Part shown: piece by piece, positions 32,551 to 40,240 of the stretch
Layout: the number at the start of each line of letters is the position of its first letter
Numbering within the stretch: the stretch's first letter is position 1
Origin: Actinomadura litoris
GTDB taxonomy: Bacteria; Actinomycetota; Actinomycetes; Streptosporangiales; Streptosporangiaceae
Direction of reading: 5' to 3'
Assembly: GCF_009733595.1 (NCBI RefSeq)
Contig: NZ_WOFH01000001.1
Location: 851,242-915,241, forward strand
Length of the DNA: 64,000 nt
Notes under the pieces: generated by a model
Told to the model about the DNA's origin: nothing
Databases searched by the model: none
The model's input: the letters and a program-made list of their open reading frames with translations, nothing else
Translations under genes and position numbers: made by a program

Positions 32551-33786
32551 TCACGGGTTGCCCTCGGGCTCCAGGGTGCGGGGCGCGGGGCGCAGGCGCG
32601 GGGTCCGGCGGATGATGTGGTGGGCGATGCGGCGGCCCGCGAAGTCCGAGCCGTGGACGAAGCGCATGACGGGCCCGAAGGTCGCGGCGGCGGCCAGGCC
32701 CGCGAAGTACAGGCCGGGCAGCGAGGACTCGAAGTCGCGGGTCAGCACCGGGGCGCCGAGGCGGGTGTCGACGCGGACGCGGATCTCGGGCGAGAGCATC
32801 GTCAGCCGCTGGACGTTCGGGACGAAGCCCGTCGCGGCGATGATGTGGTCGGCCTCGATGACCAGGCGGTCGCCGGTGCGGTCGACGGTGGTCAGCGCGA
32901 TGCCGTCGTCCTGCTCGACCGCCTTCACCAACTGCCGGCCGGTCGTGACCTGGACGCGCTCGTCCAGGCGGTCGCGCAGCCACCACGCGCCCGCTGGGGG
33001 CAGGGTCTCGCGGACGATCCGCTGCCGCCTGCGGTAGGGCAGGTGGCGGACGAGGCCGGGCCGCTCCGCCCACAGCCACGTCCGGTAGCCGGTGCCGAGG
33101 CCCGAGCGGGGACCGCCGGCGATCCTCGCGCGGAGCGGGCGGGGCTCCCGCGGGACGGTGTTCCAGTCGAGCGCCCCGCGCCGGGCGACGACGTGCGGGC
33201 GGGCGCCCGCGTCGGCCAGCAGGACCGCCGTCTCCAGCGCGGACTGCCCCGCGCCGACGACCGCGACGTCCTTGCCCGCGAACAGGGTCAGGTCGCGGTG
33301 GGCGGTGCTGTGCGAGAGCAGCCAGGACGGCATTCCGGACAGTTCATCCGGAATATGAGCGAACGGCCCCACGCCGACGGCGAGGACGACGGCGCGCGTC
33401 ACGGCCGTCTCGCCCGTGGACAGGGTGACGACGTATCCGGCCGGGCCCCCGCGCTCGACGCTCACGACCTCGGCGGTCTCGATGTCGGGGACGGTCTCGG
33501 CCGCGAACCAGCGGCCGTAGGCGATGAACGTGTCGAGGGGTATCGGCTGGCCCGTCCGCCATCCCGGGTGGCGGTCGGTGAAGGCCATGCCCGCCTGCGG
33601 CGCGCCCAGGCTGGAGGCGAAGGGCTCGGACTTCAGGAACATGCCCTCCGGCATGTTCTCCTCCCAGAAGCGCATCGGCGTGCCGATGACCCTGACCTCC
33701 AGCCCGACGTTCCGCAGGTGCGCGGCCGCGGAGAGGCCGTAGGGTCCGGCGCCGACGATGACGACGTCGCTGGCCGACTCGTTCAT
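32551..33786 (-). CDS. FAD/NAD(P)-binding flavoprotein monooxygenase-like
   Basis: A 411-residue flavoprotein with two dinucleotide folds: FAD motif VVIVGAGPYGLSAAAHL (about 8-24) and NAD(P) motif DVAVVGAGQSALETAVLL (about 167-184), plus ATGF (IIAATGFVPN) near residue 320. This is the architecture of class B monooxygenases, the CzcO/YpdA-like and N-hydroxylase-like proteins. The start overlaps the ATP-grasp stop by 4 bp (ATGA), so the two work together. With the asparagine-synthase-like gene downstream it may modify an amine on the envelope polymer or a small molecule. Substrate unknown. Confidence 0.85.
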   Translation of the reverse strand: MNESASDVVIVGAGPYGLSAAAHLRNVGLEVRVIGTPMRFWEENMPEGMFLKSEPFASSLGAPQAGMAFTDRHPGWRTGQPIPLDTFIAYGRWFAAETVPDIETAEVVSVERGGPAGYVVTLSTGETAVTRAVVLAVGVGPFAHIPDELSGMPSWLLSHSTAHRDLTLFAGKDVAVVGAGQSALETAVLLADAGARPHVVARRGALDWNTVPREPRPLRARIAGGPRSGLGTGYRTWLWAERPGLVRHLPYRRRQRIVRETLPPAGAWWLRDRLDERVQVTTGRQLVKAVEQDDGIALTTVDRTGDRLVIEADHIIAATGFVPNVQRLTMLSPEIRVRVDTRLGAPVLTRDFESSLPGLYFAGLAAAATFGPVMRFVHGSDFAGRRIAHHIIRRTPRLRPAPRTLEPEGNP

Positions 33787-35069
33787 TCTCGTTCCCCCGT
33801 GTGTGTGTCGTGCGTGTCATGCGGACGGCCCGATCCGCGTTTGCCGAGGCCGCGGCGGGCGGCCGTGAGGACGGTCCGGCGGCCCATAGCGAAGAAGGGC
33901 GGCAGGTCGTCCCCGGCGTACCAGGCCAGTTCGTCGGCGCGGCGCAGCGCGCCCCGGGGCGGCGCGTCGCGGCGCAGGGGGCGGCCGAGCGCCTGGCGGA
34001 GGTAGTGGTTCTCCACCAGGAGGCGGCGGCCGTAGGCGGGCCGGGGGCGCGGGACGCGGCGTCCCGACTGGTGCAGGTGCAGGACGCGCGCGAGGTCGAG
34101 GCCCTGCCGGTCGGCGAACAGCCGGAACTGGGCGCCGATCCGCGGGTTGAAGTCGAGCAGGTGGTAGGCGCCGGTGCGGGGGTCGCGGCGGAAGTCCAGG
34201 TCGACGAGGCCGCGGCAGCCGAGCAGCCGGACGGCCCTGATCGCGAGTTCGGTGAGTTCGGGGTTGTCGACCCACTCGCCCGAGACGGTGTGCCCGGCGT
34301 GCGGCGGGTGCGCGAGGTGCTTGCGGCCCGTCCCGCCGAAGAGGCAGTCGAGCGCGCCGTCGAAGTATCCGTGGAAGAACCAGTCGCCACCGCCGGGCGG
34401 GATGTGCCGCTGGAGGATCAGCGGGCCCGCGTCGTGGGAGGCGGCGAGCAGCCGGTGCGCGTCCTCGCGGGTGTGGACGAGCGTCGTGCTGCGCAGCCCG
34501 GGGCCGAGCCGCCACGGCCGGGCCCACTTGGCGACGAGCGGCAGGCCGAACGCGCGGGCGGCGGCGTCGACCTCGGCGGACGTGCCGGGCGTGCGGCTGT
34601 CGGGGCACGCGAGCCCGTACCCGGCGCAGGACTCGATGAGGCGCGCCTTGTCGGCGACGAGGCGGGGGACGTCCGGGTCCTGGCGGGGGAGGACGAACGC
34701 GGGGGCGAGCGCGTCGGCGTGCTCGGCGACGAAGATCGCGCCCGCGTCGTCCAGGGGCAGCAGCAGCGCCGCCCCGCCGACCCGCTCGCTTATCACCCGC
34801 AGGTGGCTGAGCAGCGCGGACGGGCGGTCGACCGGGGGCGCCCACGGGTGCCCCTCGCGCAGGTACCGGGACCGGGACACGGGATTGGCCCGCCCCTCCA
34901 GAATCGCGTGCACCGGGACGCCGGCGCGGCCGAGCGAGCGGATCGCCCCGAGCGTGCCGTGGTGGAAGAAATTGTGATTCGTGCGCAGCAGCAGGACGGG
35001 AAGCCCCGGGTCAAGACACGGTGATTCCGGGGGGCGCGTGTCGAGGGACGCCCGCGGGTTGTGGCGCAC
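33783..35069 (-). CDS. ATP-grasp carboxylate-amine ligase
   Basis: The 428-residue protein has an ATP-grasp fold: an N-terminal pre-ATP domain (VLLLRTNHNFFHHGTLGAIR), a central region (LVAKWARPWRLGPGLRST, about 175-195), and metal-binding residues in DLDFRRDPRTGAYHLLDFNPR (Asp and Asn of LDFNPR). Such enzymes join a carboxylate to an amine through an acyl phosphate. The GTG ending at 35069 is chosen because AGGAAGG lies 5 nt upstream. A Pro/Arg-rich tail ends in HDTHDTHTGERE. It is divergent from the GH26-like gene (87-bp gap) and coupled to the flavoprotein. Together with the asparagine-synthase-like gene, two independent amide-forming enzymes flank the polysaccharide operon. Confidence 0.82.
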   Translation of the reverse strand: MRHNPRASLDTRPPESPCLDPGLPVLLLRTNHNFFHHGTLGAIRSLGRAGVPVHAILEGRANPVSRSRYLREGHPWAPPVDRPSALLSHLRVISERVGGAALLLPLDDAGAIFVAEHADALAPAFVLPRQDPDVPRLVADKARLIESCAGYGLACPDSRTPGTSAEVDAAARAFGLPLVAKWARPWRLGPGLRSTTLVHTREDAHRLLAASHDAGPLILQRHIPPGGGDWFFHGYFDGALDCLFGGTGRKHLAHPPHAGHTVSGEWVDNPELTELAIRAVRLLGCRGLVDLDFRRDPRTGAYHLLDFNPRIGAQFRLFADRQGLDLARVLHLHQSGRRVPRPRPAYGRRLLVENHYLRQALGRPLRRDAPPRGALRRADELAWYAGDDLPPFFAMGRRTVLTAARRGLGKRGSGRPHDTHDTHTGERE

Positions 35070-35156
35070 AGTAGCCTTCCTCGTCGTAAGGTAAATTCTC
35101 CCGTCGGCCCCTCGGCCGATTCGTTCACGGTTAACGCCAGAGGGCATACGATACGC

Positions 35157-36362
35157 ATGCGAGCTGCGGATATCCATCCAGCGGGGCGGCCATTCCGGCG
35201 CCGCCGGCAAAGGCGGGTTCCCTTCTACCCGCTCCCTCCCGTTATGGCCGTGTCCGCGGTCCTGGTCGCGCTCACCGCGTCCAGTCTGGTCACCTGTATC
35301 GAGCCCCGCGCGGCGCTGCGGCAGTCGAAATATGTGCCGTTGGGCGCCTTTCTCGGCTCCGGCCCCGAGGGGGTGGAGAAAGTCGCGAGGTTCCAGGAAT
35401 GGCTCGGCGCGCCGGTGACCGTCGGGCACACCTACCTGCCGGGGGACGGCTGGCACGGCGTGGAGGGCCCCGAGGAGATCCTGCGGCCGTGGGCGCGCTG
35501 GCGGCGGGCGGATCCGCGCAGGTCACTGGTGCTCAACGTGCCGATGATGGCGCCGAACGAGGCCCGGCTGCCCTCGCCCGCGCTGCCCGCGCTGCTGCGC
35601 GCCGGGGCCTTCGGCATGTTCGACGCGCACTACCGGATCCTCGCGCGGCGCCTCGTCTCGCTGGGCGCCGCCGACACCGTCATCGTGCTCGGCTGGGAAA
35701 TGAACGGCGAGGCCTACGGGGGCCGCTGCTCGCCCGATCCGGCGGCCTGGAAAGGCTACTGGCGGCGCATCGTCGCGTCCATGCGGGGTGTCGCGGGCGC
35801 GGCGTTCCGTTTCGATTTCGCGCCGACACGCGGGCGGGACACGATCCCCTGGACGTACTGCTACCCGGGCGACGATGTGGTCGACATCATCGGATCCGAC
35901 AGCTACGACCAACCCGAGGGAAAGACTTTCCAGGATTACGTCAACGAACCCTACGGGTTGCAGGCGCAGGCGGATTTCGCCGCCGCCCACCGTAAACCCA
36001 TCTCCTTCCCAGAATGGGGCCTGTTCCGCAACTCCGACAACCCCGAATTCATCCGCGGAATGCACGACTGGATCGCCGGGCACGACGTCGTCTACCAGAC
36101 GATCACCGACTACTGCCCGCACGGCGTCTGGCTCTGCGGGCAGAACCCGCGCTCGTCCGCCGCCTACCGGGAGCTGTTCGGCGGCACGACCGCCCCCTCG
36201 CCGGCGCCGTCGGCGGACGCGCCCTCGGCGGACGTGCCCTCCCCGAGACCGCCGAACCCGGCAAATCCGGCAACCCCGTCGAGCGCGCCGAATCCGGCGG
36301 TGACGCCGCCGTTCACGGTGCCGCCCCCGACGGCGCCCGGCCCGCTTCCGGCCCGGGGCTGA
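35157..36362 (+). CDS. GH26-like membrane-anchored glycosidase
   Basis: The 401-residue product has an Arg-rich cytoplasmic start and one membrane helix (about 29-46), then a glycoside hydrolase domain resembling family 26 (beta-mannanase/lichenase). The acid/base candidate is Glu181 in GWEMNGEAYGG and the nucleophile candidate is Glu286 in SFPEWGLF. Residues about 345-401 are Pro/Ala/Ser/Asn-rich. The ATG at 35157 has only a distant AGAGGG; an ATG 29 codons later is possible. In polysaccharide loci such hydrolases trim or release the polymer, and that role is inferred. Its 3' 199 bp overlap the end of the opposite GT4 gene. Confidence 0.8.
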   Translation: MRAADIHPAGRPFRRRRQRRVPFYPLPPVMAVSAVLVALTASSLVTCIEPRAALRQSKYVPLGAFLGSGPEGVEKVARFQEWLGAPVTVGHTYLPGDGWHGVEGPEEILRPWARWRRADPRRSLVLNVPMMAPNEARLPSPALPALLRAGAFGMFDAHYRILARRLVSLGAADTVIVLGWEMNGEAYGGRCSPDPAAWKGYWRRIVASMRGVAGAAFRFDFAPTRGRDTIPWTYCYPGDDVVDIIGSDSYDQPEGKTFQDYVNEPYGLQAQADFAAAHRKPISFPEWGLFRNSDNPEFIRGMHDWIAGHDVVYQTITDYCPHGVWLCGQNPRSSAAYRELFGGTTAPSPAPSADAPSADVPSPRPPNPANPATPSSAPNPAVTPPFTVPPPTAPGPLPARG

Positions 36363-37471
36363 CCCGCGGCGACGTCCCGGGTGACGGCGGCGAGCATCGA
36401 CAGCGTCCCGGTGAGGTCGAAGGCCGCCGACGCCGCGGCCCCCGCGTGCCCCTCCTCCTCGGCGATGCCGGGGCACAGCAGCCGGGGCACGATCGCGGCG
36501 GCGAGCGCGCCGGGGTCCTCCGGCGGGACGAGCGCTCCGCAGCCGGGGCGGACGACCTCGCGGATGCCCGGAATGTCCGTCCCGACGAGGCAGCGGCCCA
36601 TCGCGATCGCCTCCAGCGCCGTCAGCGGCAGCCCCTCCCAGCGGGACGGCAGCGCGACGAGGGACGCGGCGCGCAGCCAGTCCCGGGGGTCGGCGACCGC
36701 CGGGACGAACAGCACCCCCGCCGGGGCGCTCCCGCGCAGCCGGTCGCGGTCCTCGCCGTCCCCCACCAGGACGAGCCGCGCGGACGGGCAGCGCGCGAGC
36801 ACGTCGGGCCATGCCGCGACCAGCACGTCCTGACCCTTCTGCCGGGTCAGGCGGCCGACGCACAGGACCAGCGGCGCGCTCGCCGGCAGCCCGAGCCGGG
36901 CCCGCGCGACGAGCCGCGCCGCGCCGTCGGCGGGCCGGAACCGCCGCCGGTCCACCCCGTTGCGGACCAGCCGGTACGGGCCGCGCACCCCCGCGCGCAT
37001 GCCCTCGCGCAGCTCGCCCTCGCCGACGCAGACGAGCGCGCCGGTGCGGCCCGCCGCGCGCCGCTCCCACAGCTCACTGAACGACGCCTGCCGCCCGGTG
37101 GCGGCGAGCCACGACCAGCCGTGCGGCTGGAAGATCGTCGGCACCCGCGGCGCGAGCCGTCCCGCGAGGCCCGCCTTCGAGGAGTGCAGGTGGACGACGT
37201 CCGGCGCGAACCCCCGGACGAGCCGCCGCAGCCGCAGGACCTCCAGCAGCGTCGCGGGTCCGGGCGCGCGGCGCGCGTCCCAGCCGAACCAGGGCACGCC
37301 GGCGGCGGCGCAGCGCCTCGACAGGTCGCCGCCGACCGGGCAGGCCACGGCGACGTCCCAGCCGCGCCGCCGCTGGTCGCGGACCACCTGGCCGATGTAG
37401 ACGGCCACCCCGCCCGCGTTCGGCTGGCTGACGTGCAGCACCCGGAGCCGCCCGGAGCCGTCCCCGCCCAT
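36164..37471 (-). CDS. GT4-family glycosyltransferase with low-complexity tail
   Basis: The 435-residue retaining glycosyltransferase has GT-B architecture. The N-terminal fold contains VLHVSQPNAGGVAVYIGQ, and the C-terminal fold contains LCVGRLTRQKGQDVLVAAWP and the nucleotide-sugar site SRWEGLPLTALEAIAMG with the ExxxxxxxE pattern. Residues about 375-435 are Gly/Ala-rich (VAGFAGFGGLGEG) and are encoded opposite the Pro-rich tail of the GH26-like gene. It is the last gene of the polysaccharide operon, 8 bp after the Wzz-like gene. Sugar specificity cannot be read. Confidence 0.88.
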   Translation of the reverse strand: MGGDGSGRLRVLHVSQPNAGGVAVYIGQVVRDQRRRGWDVAVACPVGGDLSRRCAAAGVPWFGWDARRAPGPATLLEVLRLRRLVRGFAPDVVHLHSSKAGLAGRLAPRVPTIFQPHGWSWLAATGRQASFSELWERRAAGRTGALVCVGEGELREGMRAGVRGPYRLVRNGVDRRRFRPADGAARLVARARLGLPASAPLVLCVGRLTRQKGQDVLVAAWPDVLARCPSARLVLVGDGEDRDRLRGSAPAGVLFVPAVADPRDWLRAASLVALPSRWEGLPLTALEAIAMGRCLVGTDIPGIREVVRPGCGALVPPEDPGALAAAIVPRLLCPGIAEEEGHAGAAASAAFDLTGTLSMLAAVTRDVAAGQPRAGSGPGAVGGGTVNGGVTAGFGALDGVAGFAGFGGLGEGTSAEGASADGAGEGAVVPPNSSR

Positions 37472-37479
37472 GCGGGCGC

Positions 37480-38205
37480 TCAGACCCCGTTCGCGGCGTT
37501 CGCGGCGTTCGCTCGGGAGCGGGACGACGCGTCGTGCGAGCCCTTCCGGCGCCGTCCGCTCAGGATCGCGGCGCCGAGCCCGGCGAGCAGGATCCCGGAG
37601 GCGGTCCCGACGGCGACGTCCAGCGGAAGGTTGGGCGAGGTGGGCGCGGCGGGCCTGCCCGCGAGGCTCATCAGCGCGACCCGCACGCCGGTGTCGGCCC
37701 GGTGGGACGTGCCGTAGCGGACGAGCGCGTCGGCGGCGGCGTTGGCGAACCCGGCGGCGTCGGCCGCGCTCGCGCCGCTGCCGGTCAGCCGCACGAGCGG
37801 CGTCTCCGGCGAGGTGGACGCCTGGATGTGCTCGCGGGTCGCGCCCCGCGCGACCTTCGGCAGCGGCAGCGAGGAGTGGCGGAGCGTCTCCGGGAGCGGG
37901 GCGAGCCGTCCGTAGGCCTGCGCGAAGCTGACCGCCGCGGGGCCGCGCGCGCCGCCCGCGCCCTCGTCCACGACCAGTACGTACGCGGTCGCGGTGTAGG
38001 TCGCGGGCACGACCAGGGAGTAGCCGAGCCCGCCGAGCGTCCCGGTCAGCACCAGCGCGAGCGCCGGGCCGAACCGCCTGGTGAACGCGGCGACCGGACG
38101 GCCGACACGGCGCGCGAGGAACCCGGCCCTCCGCTCGGCGGGCGCGGGCGGCTCCGGCGTGTCGGCGACGGCGCCCTTCGGCTCGATGGCTTCACGCTGC
38201 GGCAT
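37480..38205 (-). CDS. Wzz-like chain-length determinant / capsule biosynthesis protein
   Basis: A 241-residue membrane protein with two membrane helices, at about 48-68 (ALALVLTGTLGGLGYSLVV) and 200-222 (VGTASGILLAGLGAAIL), bracketing an extracytoplasmic domain (YTATAYVLVV at its start). This matches the Wzz/polysaccharide co-polymerase group without a tyrosine-kinase domain, so chain-length control must rely on this short form or a separate kinase. The ATG at 38205 is preferred to the adjacent GTG because AGGAAGGG is then well spaced; it shares one base with the upstream stop. The C-terminus (RANAANAANGV) is low-complexity. Confidence 0.8.
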   Translation of the reverse strand: MPQREAIEPKGAVADTPEPPAPAERRAGFLARRVGRPVAAFTRRFGPALALVLTGTLGGLGYSLVVPATYTATAYVLVVDEGAGGARGPAAVSFAQAYGRLAPLPETLRHSSLPLPKVARGATREHIQASTSPETPLVRLTGSGASAADAAGFANAAADALVRYGTSHRADTGVRVALMSLAGRPAAPTSPNLPLDVAVGTASGILLAGLGAAILSGRRRKGSHDASSRSRANAANAANGV

Positions 38206-39491
38206 CACAAGCCCTTCCTCGTGTCGGCTGGCATGGCGGGCGGCAGATCGGGTGGCATGTCGAGTGGCATGTCGAGCGGCATGTCGAGCGGTAGGGCGTC
38301 CCGGTAGAGCCGGGCGAGCCGGTCGGCCTGCTCGGCGATCGCGTAGCGGCCGACGACGGCGGGGACGGGCGACCGCCCCGCCACGCCACCGCCCACGCCA
38401 CCGCCCCCGGCCCCGGACGGCGGGACGAGCGCCCGCGCCGCCTCGGCAAGGCGGGCGAGTTCGCCGGCCCAGGTGCCGGTGTCGGTGGGCAGGCGCACCG
38501 CGCCCGCCTCGTGGTCAGGAAGCAGGTCGAGGGGAAGGTCGTCGAGCGCGGGGCAGGTCGTGTACCGGACCGGCAGCCCGGCGGCGAGCGCCTCCAGCAC
38601 GCCGAGCCCGAACGTCTCCTGGACGGACGGCGCCGCGAGCACGTCCATGGCCGCGAGGACGCCCGGCATGTCGTCGGTCGCCCCGGCGAAGACCACGCGG
38701 GCGGCGACGCCGAGGCGCGCGGCGAGCCGGCCGAGCGCCTCCCGCTCGGGCCCGGCCCCGGCGATCAGCAGCCGCGGCGCGCCCGGCATCCGCGCGAACG
38801 CGTCGATGAGCAGGTCGAACCGCTTGGTCGGGACGAGCCGTCCGACCCCGCCGACCACGAAATCCGCCCGGCCGATCCCGAACCGGAGCCGGGTCGCGGC
38901 GCGGCGCGCGGGGTCGAAGGCGAAGGCGGCGGCGTCGATCCCGTTGGGGACCACCACGATCCGGCCCGGCGGCACGCCCCAGCCGCGCAGGCGGGCGGCG
39001 ACCGTCGGCGACACCGCCACGGTCATCGACCCGAGCCGCTCGGTCGCCCGGTAGAGGGCGCGGACGCCGCGGGTCGCCGGGCGGCCCTCGATCTGGCCGT
39101 CGCCGAGCGAGTGCTCGGTGGCGATCACGCGCGGGGCGCCCGCGAGCCGGGCGGCGACCCGCCCGTAGACGCAGGCGCGGTAGAGGTGGGTGTGGACGAC
39201 GTCGAACCGTCCGGCGCGGATCAGCCGCGCCAGCCTCGGCAGCGCGGACGGGTCGCGGTTGCCGCGCATGCCGATCGCGTGGACGGCGGTCCCCTCGTCC
39301 GCGATGGCGGCGCCGACGGCCCCGGTGCGGGTCAGCGACGCGACCTCGCACTCCGGCGACGGGTCGCCCGACTCCCGCCAGTGCCGCAGCAGCAGCGCGA
39401 GCTGGCGTTCCGCGCCCCCGGCGTCGAGCCCGGTGATCACATGCAGGACGCGCGTCGCCCCCGCCGCCCTCGTACGCGGCGCCGCCCTCAT
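38205..39491 (-). CDS. GT4-family glycosyltransferase
   Basis: A 428-residue GT-B retaining transferase: VLHVITGLDAGGAERQL at the N-terminus is the classic GT4 start, the C-terminal fold contains VGGVGRLVPTKRFDLLID, and SVQETFGLGVLEALAAGLP carries the EX7E pattern binding the nucleotide sugar. The last 45 residues include a short tandem repeat (LDMP three times, encoded at about 38245-38290), probably a disordered tail. Starts and stops overlap neighbours (ATGA at 39488-39491; one base with the Wzz-like gene). It transfers one of the repeat-unit sugars on the cytoplasmic membrane face. Confidence 0.9.
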   Translation of the reverse strand: MRAAPRTRAAGATRVLHVITGLDAGGAERQLALLLRHWRESGDPSPECEVASLTRTGAVGAAIADEGTAVHAIGMRGNRDPSALPRLARLIRAGRFDVVHTHLYRACVYGRVAARLAGAPRVIATEHSLGDGQIEGRPATRGVRALYRATERLGSMTVAVSPTVAARLRGWGVPPGRIVVVPNGIDAAAFAFDPARRAATRLRFGIGRADFVVGGVGRLVPTKRFDLLIDAFARMPGAPRLLIAGAGPEREALGRLAARLGVAARVVFAGATDDMPGVLAAMDVLAAPSVQETFGLGVLEALAAGLPVRYTTCPALDDLPLDLLPDHEAGAVRLPTDTGTWAGELARLAEAARALVPPSGAGGGGVGGGVAGRSPVPAVVGRYAIAEQADRLARLYRDALPLDMPLDMPLDMPPDLPPAMPADTRKGL

Positions 39492-40240
39492 ACGCGGCTC
39501 CGTCGCCGCAGCTCGTGCCGGGCGAGCTTGACGCGCAGCCGGAGCCGCCGGTCGCGGTCGCCGACGTAGGTGCGGGGCAGCGCGTGCCGTCCCGGCTCGG
39601 CCGGGCGGATGTCGCAGGCGTAGTCGTAGCCCGCCGCCCGCACCGCCTCGATCTCGCGTCCGGTCGCGACGCCGTAGGGGTAGGCGAACCCGGTGACCGG
39701 CCGGTCGAGCACGTCCTCCAGGCTCGCGCGGCTCTCCTCCAGCTCCTCGCGCAGCTCGCAGCCGCCGGTCTCGGTGAGCGGCACGTGGTGCCGCCCGTGC
39801 GAGGCGACCTCCATGCCCGCGCCGGCGACGGTCCGGATCTGGTCCACGGTCATCAGCGGCTTGCGCGGCCCGTCGTCCCACGCGTTGTAGGAGCCGATCC
39901 GCCCGGACACGACGAACACCGTCGCGCTGAACCCGAACCGCACCAGCGCCGGGACGGCCCGGGTCGCGAAATCGGCGTAGCCGTCGTCGAAGGTGAGCCC
40001 GACGAGGCCGCGTTCCTCACCCGCGTCCCGCGCCCGGAGCAGCTCCGCCATGCCGACGCCGTGCAGGCCGCGCGCCCGCAGCCAGGCGAGCTGGCCCTCG
40101 AAGCGGCGCGGCGAGACCGTGACCAGATGCGGGTCGTCGCGGTAGTGGTCGACCGAGTGGTACATCAGCACCCAGGGCGCCGGACGGAGCGCCTCCACCG
40201 GCCGGGCGGCCCCGGTCACGCTGGTCACGGGTTCCCTCAC
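39488..40240 (-). CDS. Polysaccharide deacetylase (NodB homology)
   Basis: The 250-residue protein has the NodB domain: motif 1 LTFDDGYADF (metal Asp and catalytic Asp), motif 2 SHGRHH (two metal-binding His, in MEVASHGRHHV), and motif 3 FAYPYG. It removes N-acetyl groups from polysaccharide, usually making free amines. The GTG at 40240 is chosen because AGGAGG lies 7 nt upstream; the second GTG four codons later lacks this. It has no signal peptide, so it may act on the lipid-linked repeat unit in the cytoplasm. It overlaps both neighbours by 4 bp. Confidence 0.92.
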   Translation of the reverse strand: MREPVTSVTGAARPVEALRPAPWVLMYHSVDHYRDDPHLVTVSPRRFEGQLAWLRARGLHGVGMAELLRARDAGEERGLVGLTFDDGYADFATRAVPALVRFGFSATVFVVSGRIGSYNAWDDGPRKPLMTVDQIRTVAGAGMEVASHGRHHVPLTETGGCELREELEESRASLEDVLDRPVTGFAYPYGVATGREIEAVRAAGYDYACDIRPAEPGRHALPRTYVGDRDRRLRLRVKLARHELRRRSRV

